Of a stretch of 64,000 bases of DNA, positions 35,060 through 45,928 are shown in pieces (position 1 is the first letter of the stretch; each line of letters opens with the position of its first letter). Where the stretch lies: NCBI GenBank assembly GCA_963971535.1, contig OZ020591.1, positions 208,501-272,500 of the forward strand, read 5' to 3'. The translations under genes were made by a program, and so were the position numbers. The notes beneath the pieces are model-generated. The model was not told the DNA's origin, searched no databases, and saw nothing but the letters and a program-made list of their open reading frames with translations. This DNA comes from Notolepis coatsorum. Lineage: Eukaryota > Chordata > Actinopteri > Aulopiformes > Paralepididae.

Positions 35060-35511
35060 GATATATAAAGACTAGATGACTCACCGGCGCTGCTGGCCAA
35101 CAGAGACCGACGTTGCCACATGGCGGCCATCTTGCTACAGGTAGCACGCCCACTCATAACATGGATGTCTATAGTATGTACTATTGAAATAACCATAACG
35201 TGCTCAATTTTCAACTGTTTGGTTTGTTAAAAACGTCAGATGTAGTTATTATACTGCATACTTATAATGGAATTTCATATGAAAATAAAAAAGATTAAAT
35301 AAAAGTTCTTCCAAGCAAGAATCATAGCCACGTTAATAACGTTTGTAAATCCGTCAAGATTTCAGCGAGTTGAGAGTATTTTTGTTTGTGCAGATCATTA
35401 ACCTTAAAGCAGCTACCATAATACGTACCAGAATAGTTAACTGTAGCAAGATGGCCGCCGGTGAACTACGCGAGAGACTCCACCTTGTGCCATCTAGTCT
35501 TTATATATATC
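35060..35511. mobile_element. TA-flanked MITE with mirrored YY1-like sites
   Basis: Ends GATATATAAAGACTAGATG / GATATATATAAAGACTAGAT, flanked by TA. Each inner arm carries GGCCATCTTGCTACAG or its complement (35124-35140, 35443-35460). No coding capacity. Confidence 0.8.
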
Positions 35512-35697
35512 TATGGGCAGTGGGGTGATGTGAGAAACTTTGAGGAAGACAGAAGTTAAAGGTGCTGTATAGATAACATTCAGCCACTAGATGTTGCACT
35601 AGAGCACCAGCATGCCATTTATCCAATCAGGTGCATTCCACGTGGGGAAATGGGAAGTAGGGAGGGGATACATGCACGCCACATGTACATAACAACA

Positions 35698-35897
35698 TCT
35701 CATTCACCAAGGACTTACGACAAAACAGGCTTTCTCTTAGGGCCATTTGAGACCTTTTTGGGCCGATTTTGGGATTCACCAACCGTCCCAATAAAACATA
35801 TATAATTAATATTATATTATAATATATTGTCTATATTCATGTCTTGCCCGAAAAGGTCTCAAAGCCCTTTTTGTCGTAAGTCCGTTGGAGAATGAGA
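35698..35897. mobile_element. Short MITE, 200 bp
   Basis: Inverted ends TCTCATTCaCCAAgGACTTA and CGACAAAA...; arms extend over GCTTTGAGACCTTTT-like blocks with an AT-rich centre. No clear target duplication. Confidence 0.7.
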
Positions 35898-36057
35898 CCC
35901 ATTCATTTTAAACCCACCCAGATTTTCTTAAATGATCAATTCATTAATCAATAATTTTTTGGGAAAAGCAATACTTTTATTCTGCATCTTTCTAAAAGCT
36001 CTGTGGATGTATTATTATTATTATCTATATATATATATATTTTAAATTATTATCTAC

Positions 36058-36539
36058 TAGGGCTGACCCCTATTAGTCGACTAATCGATCGAAAGGAGCC
36101 GTAGTCGACTGCCAACCTCTTAGTCGAATACAAAAAAAGAAATAAAATATATTATAATTATTTTTATTCTTTTTAATAATTTTTTTTATCATTCTTTCCA
36201 AAAGAAAAGAGGCCTAGAAGCGTGGCTAACGCTAATGGCATGCATACCAGAGGCTAACTGCCTAAGAAAACAGGTACAGAGGCACTGAAAGAGGATTTAA
36301 CCCATCTAATGAACACACTAGACTAGACAAATGCAGAGGACAAGAAGCCTTCCGTCAGACATTAAGCACCCCCACAGCCCAAATGGAATGATACAAAAAA
36401 AATAAAAAATTTAAAAATGAAAAAAAATTATACTTTCTTTTTTCAATTTCTTTTTTTCATAGTCGACTAATAGTTGACTATCGGCTAATTTCGGCCAATC
36501 ATAGTCGACTATCCAAATCCTTAGTCGGGGACAGCCCTA
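36058..36539. mobile_element. hAT MITE family F1, copy 2
   Basis: TAGGGCTGACCCC / TAGGGCTGTCCCC ends; 8-bp duplication TTATCTAC / TTATATAC (one mismatch). Body matches copies at 32.2 and 62.8 kb. Confidence 0.92.
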
Positions 36540-36801
36540 TTATATACATTTATGTATCTAAAGCACCTTTTAAAGGTATTCTTATAATTTTTGCTGGTCA
36601 TTACTCTCCAGCTGATGCCTCTACCTTTGTCCTTAGGTTTCCCTGAAATAGCATCTTACCATCTTTAGTATTTCCTTATTTCAACTATTGGAATCTTACC
36701 ACTAGTTGACTGGCATGGTTTCAATAGGGAATGCCAACTGGATTAGGGTTGTCAACTGTGCTAATCCAGTTGGCATATTGGGCTAAATATTGGTTTGTCC
36801 C

Positions 36802-36802
<1 letters not shown>

Positions 36803-36867
<65 letters not shown>

Positions 36868-38123
36868 AATTGTATTAACAGATTGCATAATGGGTACAAC
36901 AATACAGTACAGCTCAATACACACAATTGTTAAGGGGATGCAGACCAGAGAAAGACTTTCGTCTTGTTTACATCAGGGTCCCCCATTTTCAATTCATCAT
37001 AAGATATATGACATACATGACATACAGATAGACAGTAAGCTACATCTATACATTTATGACATACCAGATTTACAAATACAGTACTGTTTGTGATACAACA
37101 AGAGTCTAAAAAAGAGAGTATATACATTTGACGTAGAAACTGTACATTGGAGGATGTTGGGTAGGTGGGGTGGAGGGGGGGGAACTGTACATTGGAGGTG
37201 GTTGGGTGGGTGGGGTGGGGGGAGTGGGTAGGTGGCGTGGGGTGGGGGGGGGTAACTATACATTGGATTATCGACGAAAACCTTACTTGGTCCCAAGAAG
37301 AGGGTCTTGTGTATTATTGGGTTAGGACATTTACTGTACATTGGAGGGGGTTGGGTTAGGACATTTACAGGGACCAGTTTCGAATAGCAGTCTCCTGTAG
37401 GTGCTCTTTGAGAGTGGTTTTGAAAGTGGGTAGTGATTCACATTCCTTTACAGCTGTGGGTAGGGCGTTCCACATTGATGTGGCATAATTGCGAAACGTG
37501 TTTAGTCCCTTGTTTGAGCCGAAACTGGGTTTAACATGATTTGTGGAGCTCCCTCTGGTGTTGTGGTCGTGGTATTCACTGACCTTTGGGAAATATCTTG
37601 ACATGTACATGGGTACCTTAGTCGTGTAGTGTATCTTGTAGACCAGGCCCATTGCAAGTTGCTGTACTCTCTCGTCTACTCTAAGCCATCCTAGGTTGTC
37701 AAAGTGGGCAGGGGTGAGGTGGGTTCTAGGAGTAAGGTCAAGCAGTAGTCTGACCAGTTTGTTTTGTGATGTTTGTAATTTTGTTTTTAGCGCCTTTGAG
37801 GTGCTTTGGTACCATGAGGTGCAAGCATAGTCGTAGTACCCTTGAATGAGTGCTCCTGCCAGAGTCTTCAGGGTATTCTTGTTTACCAGAGAGGAGATCC
37901 GGTACAAGAATCGAGTTCGTTGGTTGACTTTTTTTATTAGATTGGATGCCATTTTGTCACAGGAAAGATTTGCCTCTAGGATGGAACCTAGGTATGTAAT
38001 TTCATCTTTCCTTGTGACAATATTGTCACCCACTGTAACTGAGAAGCCGTCGGTCTTGCTGAGTTTGTTATTTGAACCGAAGAGAATGGACTCTGTTTTA
38101 CCCAGGTGTAATGATAGTTTGTT
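36803..38123 (-). pseudogene. LINE-D copy, 3' half of reverse transcriptase
   Basis: From a (TTGATTGA)n tail (36803-36865) through a G-rich 3' UTR, then a long minus-strand frame. It carries LSLHLGKTESILFGSNNKLS (RT motif D region), EITYLGSILEANLSCDKMAS, YDYACTSWYQS, and the C-terminal NTFRNYATSMWNALP block. These are L2/CR1/Rex-like features. 5'-truncated near 38123 before the FADD box, so inactive. 84% or so of the residues appear shared with the 56-kb copy on inspection, without counting. Confidence 0.88.
37130..37350. repeat. G-rich tandem repeats in LINE-D 3' UTR
   Basis: Repeated CTGTACATTGGAGG followed by GGTTGGGTGGGTGGGGTGGG-like runs; the G-rich strand is antisense to the LINE. Matching tracts lie at 29455-29690 and 55870-56000. 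Confidence 0.8.
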
Positions 38124-38239
38124 ATATATCGAAATTTGATTATATATCGAAATTCGCTGAGGAGAGAAGAGAAGAGATGGCTGCTGTTGTTTCAGAGCCA
38201 TGGACAGCACTGTTTAATGTGTAGAATACTCTCTCACAC

Positions 38240-38335
38240 AGATCTAGGTTTATCAATCTGCGCATGCAGAGTTCGGGAGTAGGTGTGGAAAAGTGACTAT
38301 AGCTCGACCGAGAAAGTGCCAATCGACTTGGGATT
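38240..38335 (+). repeat. Duplicated 95-bp block, copy 1
   Basis: Begins at GTTTATCAATCTGCGCATGC and ends at CGACTTGGGATT; repeated with about five differences at 39170-39260. In copy 1 it runs on into a putative coding exon. Confidence 0.85.
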
Positions 38336-38386
38336 GGTCTCTACCTTTCAGCTTGCCATGTGCCTCCAGGAAATTCAACTATCAAA

Positions 38387-38995
38387 ATGGACCGAATGAA
38401 ATGGTGTTTATTTCACAGGTATGTGTTTCATTGTGTATTCTTACCAAATGTTTGCATTTGCTGTAAGATTACTGATTGAGTGATTGTCTATAAAAGTAAG
38501 GAACAATAACTTTGAGAGACTGCTCTTATAAGTCACATAACTAAGAGATTCTGCTTTGACAACTAAACTGACAAGCCCATTGTTCAGTTCAGACTATTGT
38601 TATGGTCAAGTTGGTAAATGGTCTAAAAAGGTGTCATTTTGTTGACTGTTTTACCTGTTAAGATTGTGAGAGGCACATACAACAACATTCTACAGACCTT
38701 TTTTTCTGTGAAGAAGCTAAATAGGGTATTGGTGTTATTGCATGTCTGACTAAGAGAGGCTGTTTAAGAGGTAAGGGACAGCACAGCAAAACACACCCCT
38801 AAATAGACGTCACTCTCCCCTTCAGGCCACCCTTTGTCCCTTATTTGGTAGTGAGAAAGTTGGCTGGGGATGGGAAGTAGCAGTGGGAAAGATTCCCATG
38901 GTTACAACTTGAAAGCGTTCACATCGGTCGTCGGGCGACTCAACATGGCAATATTGCAAACTTTCATGATTAATAAAACTTGGTTGTGTAACACA
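38387..38995 (+). CDS. Possible two-exon mini-gene (29-codon ORF)
   Basis: ATG at 38387 in a good context (CAAAATGG) gives MDRMKWCLFH, then the donor CACAG/GTATGT at 38418. The acceptor CTCTCCCCTTCAG lies at 38825. In the spliced frame it reads R-PPFVPYLVVRKLAGDGK and stops at 38878-38880. AATAAA follows at 38973. I do not recognise the peptide. The splice signals and polyadenylation signal are good, but 29 codons is too short to be convincing, and the 5' part is duplicated at 39.2 kb, so this may be a dispersed transcribed repeat. Confidence 0.3.
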
Positions 38996-39019
38996 GTAGT
39001 CTTGTCTAAGTTTTTGTTG

Positions 39020-39042
39020 AACTACACATCCCAGAGTGTGAG
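39020..39042 (+). promoter_or_regulatory. ZNF143/SBS-like motif
   Basis: AACTACACATCCCAGAGTG resembles the ACTACAAnTCCCAGCATGC motif bound by ZNF143 in vertebrate promoters, with several mismatches. Confidence 0.35.
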
Positions 39043-39260
39043 GGCTAATTACAGTATAGACCACCGCAACACTTCCGGTATTCTGAAATCATGGGAGAGA
39101 GAGTGGGGGGAGAAAATGAATGAATGTGGATGAGATTGCCCACAAAGTCTCTCTGGATTGTCCAGAGATCTTGGTTTATCAATCTGCGCATGCGGAGTTC
39201 GGGAGTAGGTGTGGAAAAGTGACTATAGCTTGACCGAGAAAATGCCAATCGACTTGGGAT

Positions 39261-40589
39261 TATCTTTATCTTTATCTTTATTACGGATCCCCATTAGTCA
39301 TCACCGCAGCAACAACTAGTCTTCCTGGGGTCCACACACAACAAAAACAGTACATACATACATAACATTATAGTTATGTATATATATTATATACATAACA
39401 TTATATATTCCAATATTCCTACATATAAAAATATAAAAATATTTCCAAATAGCATTACAGTACACAAACAGAGTATCAGATCACAGAAAATACAATAAAA
39501 GGGATTAAACTCTCAGACAGTCATATCTTTACAGTGTAAACTACAGTATCTGTGTTTTTCTTTAATGTAAACTAATTTCTTTTTCTCTCAATGCTCGTTT
39601 CAAATTATTTTTAAAATTTATCTTACTGGTTATCTGAGTAAGATGTACTGGCAGTTTATTCCAATATGACATGGCTCTATATAACACAGTTTTCTTTGCT
39701 GTATTGGTTTTTGGTAGTAGCAGTGTGAACGTTTCCCTACAGGCATGCCTAGTATTATACTTATGTCGATCATGTGTACATGTTAGCTGTGAATACAAAC
39801 AGATAGGTTCTCTTGAGATATATTCCTCATGAACAAGATCAGGCTGCAATCCAGTCTGTCTTCCACCTTCAACCACAACAGCTTGGTATGCATCCCCTCC
39901 ACACTGTTTCTCATTGAGCAGTTCAGGGCCAGACGGGCCGCTCTGTTCTGAGTGAGCTGGATCTTATTGAGCTCTTGTCTTGAGGCATTAGACCAGACAG
40001 CTGGACAGTAGTCAAGGTGAGAAAGAACTAATGACTGTATCACTTGCTTCAATATCAGATCGGCTAGAAAATACCTACACCTTCTGATAATTGAAATACC
40101 TCTGCTCATTTTGGCAACCACATTGTTGGTGTGAGTTGACCATGAGAGTGTTCCATCAAGTGTGACACCCAACAGCTTTGCCTCTCTAACTTGCTCAATA
40201 GCTGTTCCGTCTAAAGATATACTTAGCTTCACGTCTTTTCTTATAGTATGCTTGGATCCCAATATTAGGCTCTTGGTTTTTGAGATGTTTAACTTCAGCC
40301 TGTTTTCAGACACCCAAGTGGACACTAAGTTCAAATCTCTCTGAAGGACTTCATTAAGCTCTTCTGTCTTGTCTGATGATGCATACATTGTAGTATCATA
40401 ACCATTGGTACATAACCATACATGTATTTTCTAATGCCCATGGCAAATCATTTGTAAAAATGGCGTAGAAGAGGGGCCCCAGGCAGCTTCCCTGTGGAAT
40501 TCCACACTGTAGGGATTTAAAGTTGGACAGGGTACCATTAAACACAACACATTGCTGTCTGTTACATAGATAGCTTTTTATCCAGTTAA
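39261..40589 (-). pseudogene. LINE-B, 3' part (RT palm to 3' tail)
   Basis: The tail is (ATCTTT)n at 39261-39280, and the 3' UTR contains GGATCCCCATTAGTCATCAC. Minus-strand frames 40396-40586, 39783-40388 and 39562-39876 carry LNWIKSYLCNRQQCVVFNG, CGIPQGSCLGPLFYAIFTND (motif B), LKLNISKTKSLILGSK (motif D), SHLDYCPAVWSNASRQEL and ...YNTRHA...AMSYWNKLP. The frame is broken about 40390 (around the missing FADD box) and 39850. It continues into 41648-44291 once two DNA insertions are removed. Confidence 0.88.
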
Positions 40590-41647
40590 GGCGAGACACT
40601 GCAGGTGAATAGTCAAATGTACTTTTTTTTGTTGATTTTGAGATTTTGTTATATTTTGCTTCCTAAACATGTCTTCTATGAAACTAGTGACAATAAAACG
40701 TCAATAACACACATTTAGTTGTTTATTTTACATCATTTTGCCTTATTGCATCCATAAATGTGCACATATTTAATGGGGAAGTGCCTCATTTGCATATATA
40801 AACATAAATTTCAGAAAACTTGCAATATATTTTTTCTTAGTTTATATGTACATAACAAATTGGGAAAGTTTCATAGTGATATCTATTCAAATATTTGTTG
40901 CCTATTAGGGGGTACTACACTGTACTACACTGTTTGTAGCCTGTGTGTAGTTCTGTTCAGTTCAATAACATCATTATTATTATTATTCAGTTATCAGGCA
41001 TGTGTTTAGGTTGTCTATTACTAATGGTTTGATTAGGTATTGTGTTTGTAAATATCTGTTTAAAAAAAAAAGTGTGGCATTTTACAATACAGAACTTTGA
41101 AGGCGTTTTCCCAAAAATGAGTTTTAAGAGTTTTTCCTCATACTCTGAGCCAGAAATCTCCACTTCAGTAGCACTCACATACACCAAACCTTCCAGTTCT
41201 ATTCATATCTATGTTCTGAAGGTATTTACAGAAGGGTTTGTTGATATCGCATTCATACCCTGATTTATATCACATTTTATTCCTAAAACATGGCGAAATA
41301 TGGAATTTTACCATAAAAATGGACTGAATGGAGTATTTTCTGATTTATGGAGTGATAAAAAGAGATATCCAAAATCCCCTCTGTAATAACCTTTGGCTCT
41401 AATATGTCAACAAAATGAAACTATAATTTTGAAAATGGCTTTATCCAATGTTCAGATTTCTGTCCTGGAATTATATGCAAATTAGTGCATATTTAAGTAG
41501 ATGCCTCATTTGCATATTTAAACATACAATTTCAGAAAACTTGTAATACAAAAAAGTCTTGTCTTAATATAAGTAATCAACTGGGGAAGTTTCATTGTGA
41601 TATCTATTAGTAAATTTTTTTACCCTATTCACCTGCAGTGTCTCCCC
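40590..41647. mobile_element. TTAA-flanked element 1 (Kolobok/piggyBac-like) inside LINE-B
   Basis: Inverted ends GGCGAGACACTGCAGGTGAA / GGGGAGACACTGCAGGTGAA plus TAG, flanked by TTAA (40586-40589, 41648-41651). It holds a direct duplication (TTGCATATATAAACAT..., near 40790 and 41511). No coding region. The insertion splits the LINE between AAVKG and LNWIKSY. Confidence 0.85.
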
Positions 41648-41960
41648 TTAACAGCTGCAGTTCTGAATCCATATGCAGTTAGTTTTATGAGCAGCAACTC
41701 GTGATCTATGAGGTCAAAAGCTGCACTGAAATCCAGTAGTACAGTACCCACCATTCGCTTCCTGTCAATTTGTTGTAGCCAGTCATCTGTTAATTGTGTT
41801 AAAGCTGTACATGTAGAATAACCCTCCTTATATGCATGTTGGAATTGAGAATTGATACTGTTTTCTAAGAGGTAATGCTAAATCTGTTTAAAAACAACAC
41901 CTTCCATGATTTTGCTTAAAACTGGCAAGATACTAATAGGTCGACTATTTGCTCCATTAA
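41648..41960 (-). pseudogene. LINE-B, RT fingers/palm segment
   Basis: Reading minus strand: ANSRPISILPVLSKIMEGVV, then a stop, then FQHAYKEGYSTCTAL and RMVGTVLLDFSAAFDLIDHE (RT motif A) and LLLIKLTAYGF. Bounded by two TTAA insertions. Confidence 0.85.
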
Positions 41961-42906
41961 CACTTTAACTGCCGGGAAACGCTTTACAGCGTCATTCCCG
42001 GCCATGCTCAAGTTGCCGAAGGACGCTTTACAGCGGCTTTAATATCAATATTTCAAAAATCTGTGATCGGATTCATATTTCCCCTCCGCTGGCCTGAGAT
42101 CCACCAGGAGGACCCACTGAGCTCTCTGGCGGTTCAGGAGCGCCATCTGGTGGCCGATCGGCGCAATCGCCAAACAGGAAGTGCTATGGAGGTTGTGCTG
42201 GTCGGCCATATTACTTCCGGGCACTCGGTTTGGCTGCCGGCACTCTGGCTCGTCACAATATAATAGCGATCCATTGCCAATAACTCGATAAACAACATGA
42301 TTTGGACGTATATAGTATTATACAAGCTGGAAATGGTTCATCAGGATAAACATCCCATAATCGAAAACGGTCTACACCACGCTGATCGTCCAATGGCGCG
42401 AGGAAGATCCGGTGAGATTCAGCATTATTCTTGAACGTGTTCCATATAAACTGTTATGATGAACATGACCCACACTAGATGAATGATATAACGCTGCCCA
42501 CGGAATTATAAACGATCCCCCGCCCATCCGGTCATCATCAGATCATACGTAGATCATTCTAGAAGTACGTCCAATTGAAATTTTTTATATCGCCCCGATT
42601 GCCATCAAACTGTATTTCATCATCAATATAATGCATTTGGGGCTATAGATCACGTTCTGGAGAAAGCTGCAGAAAGAGATGAAAACATACTTATACATTA
42701 GACCATACTTTACTATGTGAATGAAAAAGTTTAACGTTGCTACACAATGAACAATACATATAGGACTTTGAATGGGCCCTAATAATGGCAATGTAGCAAT
42801 AGAATTTAAAAAGTTATAGCCATGCAAAGAAGGGGTACTTATCCATAGACAAATAGAGCTGGCAACCCATGGTATAGCATGAATTTAACCTCCGGCACCC
42901 ATAGTG
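41961..42906. mobile_element. TTAA-flanked element 2 (piggyBac-like MITE) inside LINE-B
   Basis: Ends CACTTTAACTGCCGG / CACTATGGGTGCCGG flanked by TTAA (41957-41960, 42907-42910). No transposase frame. Removing it rejoins the LINE motif PLPKNAKQPF with NGANSRPI. Confidence 0.85.
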
Positions 42907-44291
42907 TTAAAAGGCTGTTTAGCATTTTTTGGAAGTGGAGTGACCTTAGCTATCTTCTACATTTGAGGAAAAACACCCTCACTTAGACATAGATTAAAAA
43001 TATGACACAGTGGCTTTGCTACAATTCTGGCTGCCAGCTGGAGCAGTTTACCATCTAAGTTATCATGACCACAAGGTTTGTCACACTGTATGGACAAGAG
43101 AAGCTTTTCCATTTGCTCTAGATTTATATCCATAAAATCAAATTCAAATTTTTTTGTATGCATAATATGCTGTTTAATTATTGATTCAGACAGCTTACCA
43201 TCCACTGGCAGCATTTGATTCCTTATCATCTCCACCTTATCAATAAAATAATCATTAAAATGATTGGCTATATCTCGAGGTTTGGTAATAAATCCACCAG
43301 CTGCTTCTATAAACGAGGGCATCGTATTTGTTTTATTCTTTCCCATGACCTCATTTAAGGTTCTCCATAACTTTTTGCTGTCACCTTTAATTTCTTCAAA
43401 CTTGGATTTATAGTATTGTTTTTTCTTCTGTGTATTCATTTCCGTGACTTTGTTTCTCAGAAAACGGTAGGCCTGCCAATCATCCGAGCCACCGGATGCA
43501 ATAGCATCCTTTTTCAATTGATCCCTCTCTTTCATACAGCTTCTCAACTCCAAATCAAGCCAAGAGGCTTTAGTTGTTTTGACTGTTAATTTCCTCATAG
43601 GGGCGTGTTTGTCACAGATGGATGAGAACAGTTTCATAAATAATTGTAAGGCATTCTCTGTACTCGTTAGTTCAGTCACATTATCCCATTGTATCTCGTT
43701 CAAGTCTTCAACAAACACATTTTCATTGAAATTATTGTACATTCTCTTGTATATAACTTTAGGCCCAGCTTTTAGCACCTTAGTTTTCCTTGCTACTGCA
43801 ATGATGTTATGATCACTAAAGCCTACTGGCACAGATACTACTTTTGAACACATCTCCACAGAGTTTGTGAAAATGTGATCAATGCAAGTTGAAGATCTTC
43901 CTGTGCACCTGATGTTAACTCTGGTTGGTGCATTCACAATCTGTGATAGATTGCACACATTGGCCACATCACTTAATTTCTTTTTTAATGTACATGTTTT
44001 GGAGAACCAGTCAATATTAAGGTCTCCAACAAAATATATTTCTCTGTCAATATCAGTGACTATTTGTAGCATCTTGCATATATCTTCAAGGTACTGTATG
44101 TTTGAGCCCGGTGGTCTGTAGCAGCAGCCTATTAGAATAGGTAGATGAACCTGTAGCCATAGCATTTCCACACCAGGTGCACTTAGATCTATTCGTACTT
44201 TAACAGGTATATGTTTGAATACTTTATTTTGACACAAATCGTATGACAAAAGAAACATTTTTAAAAGACAAGACAATAACAGTGTCAACAA
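42907..44291 (-). pseudogene. LINE-B, endonuclease and RT start
   Basis: A 444-residue minus-strand frame has the APE-type endonuclease C-terminal half: LIGCCYRPPGSNIQYLEDIC, YFVGDLNIDWF (GDxN), CIDHIFTN (xDH), and GFSDHNIIAV (catalytic SDHN). RT motif 0/1 follows with KPCGHDNLDGKLLQLAARIV and HIFNLCLSEGVFPQ. A stop (TAG) then interrupts ..QM-KIAKVTPLPKN. The N-terminus of the endonuclease is missing or altered. L2/Rex/jockey-like group. Confidence 0.88.
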
Positions 44292-44299
44292 CGCTGGTC

Positions 44300-45373
44300 A
44301 AAAATGGATAAAACACAATAAAGCCAAGGCTTGTTTCCATTGTGGTCCATACATGGAACATAAAAAGGCACAGAAACACAAATGGACATGTACACTAGAC
44401 AGGACACATCCTAAACATGTGTATAAAAACACCTAACCTGACAACTCATACAGTTAACTAATGTTAAAAGAAAATCCGCAAACCCTTAAAAGCAACTCAT
44501 GATAAAAGAAATAAAAACCAAGTTATGATAAAAGAGATAAAAAACATTTTAAGACCAATTTGAGTTGCTGCTGAGCCTTGTTTTTAGGGCGGATTTAAAT
44601 CCGAGAGGGGAGTTCAGGAGTTTTAGGAATGTTGGCAGGGCATTCCACATTACCGTAGCCGAGTAAAAAAATGCATCTTTCCCCATGCATGTCCTGACTC
44701 TCGGCGGGACCAGGTCCGTGGGGCTTCCTCTTGTGGCGTGTTTGTGGACATCTCCTACTTTATTAAAATAATTTACTAGGTACTTGGGGACCGTTTCTTT
44801 CAGTACTTTAAAAACCAGTAGCATTTTAAGCTGGTGTACCCTTTCTTCAACCCTAAGCCATCCCAGACTGCTAAAGTGGGCTGGCGTTAGGTGAGTCCTA
44901 AAGTGAAGGTTGTGCAGGAGTCTCACTAGTTTGTTTTGGGAGGTCTGGAGCTTTGTCTTCATTTGTTTTGATATGTTGCTGTACCATGAAGTGCAAGCGT
45001 AGTCAAAGTGACATTGGATGAGGGCTCCAGCTAGGGTCCTCAGAGCGTTTCTATTTATGAACGAGGAAATTCTAAATAAAAATTTGGTTTTTTGATTGAC
45101 CTTAGTAATAACTTTTTGTGCCATTTTTTCGTTAGAAAGTTTGTTATTTAAAATAAAGCCCAGGTAGGTGACCTCTTCTTTATCCTCAATAATGTGTTCA
45201 CCTACTCTAATTTTAAAACCCTGGGATTTCTTTAGGTTGGCGTTTGACCCAAAGAGTATGGCCTCTGTTTTTCCCAGATGTAGAGACAATTTATTGTCAC
45301 TGAGCCAGGAGCAGATCTTTTTCATTTCACTGCTCAGGACACTTTCCACTTTAGACTTATCCCTGTCTGAGAC
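44300..45373 (-). pseudogene. LINE-D-related copy (subfamily 2)
   Basis: Minus-strand frame 44549-45385: LSDNKLSLHLGKTEAILFGS, EEVTYLGFILNNKLSNEKMA, HFDYACTSWYSNISKQM and SATVMWNALPTFLKLLNSP. It is alignable along its length with the 37- and 56-kb LINE-D frames but clearly diverged. Its 3' UTR runs to about 44300 and abuts LINE-B. It is cut at 45373 by a Harbinger-like end; FADD and upstream domains are absent here. Confidence 0.85.
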
Positions 45374-45376
45374 CAG

Positions 45377-45925
45377 GGCCCTCATTCATCAACGTGGACG
45401 TAGAATATGTTCTATTTTCACACGTAAGCACAGAATGTAGAATCAGTGCACGCACAGGAAAATCGGGATTCACCACACGTGCGTACGCAGGTTCTACGCA
45501 CACCTGTCATGATGAATATGACTTTGATCCTACGTTTGAGCTCGTGCACTGTTTTAAGTATTTGCATACCAGAACCGCCCCGATTAACCATATACGGTAA
45601 TGGAATACCCCCATGAAATGTGGAAAAATGGACTAAGCCGAGGGAAGCGTGTTATGAGAACGGTGATGTCGGATATGATATCTATTAACCATTGCTGCCT
45701 GGGCAGCGCAAACACTAATAAAGACCGTGCTGGAATATGACTGCCTGTTCCCGTGTTGTTTGATTAATACCCAGGGATTAAAGTTCTCCTCAATTTTATT
45801 CCAAATCGCGATGGATTTTCCGTCAATTTTCTACCTGCTGCATATGATTTCTAGAGGCATACTACAATCTATTTTGATGTCAGTATTGGGTAGCCTATAT
45901 AAACAATAATACGAGAGCATATACA
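45377..45925. mobile_element. PIF/Harbinger-like element, left end, partner not found
   Basis: Starts GGCCCTCATTCATCAACGT after CAG. Its first ~250 bp match the reverse complement of the right end of the complete element at 57670-59334 (e.g. CCAGAACCGCCCCGATTA). The other end was not found before the LINE that follows. Confidence 0.65.
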
Positions 45926-45928
45926 AGA

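Noticed and set aside
43579-44121. Plus-strand frames opposite LINE-B
   Set aside because: Shadows of the endonuclease frame.
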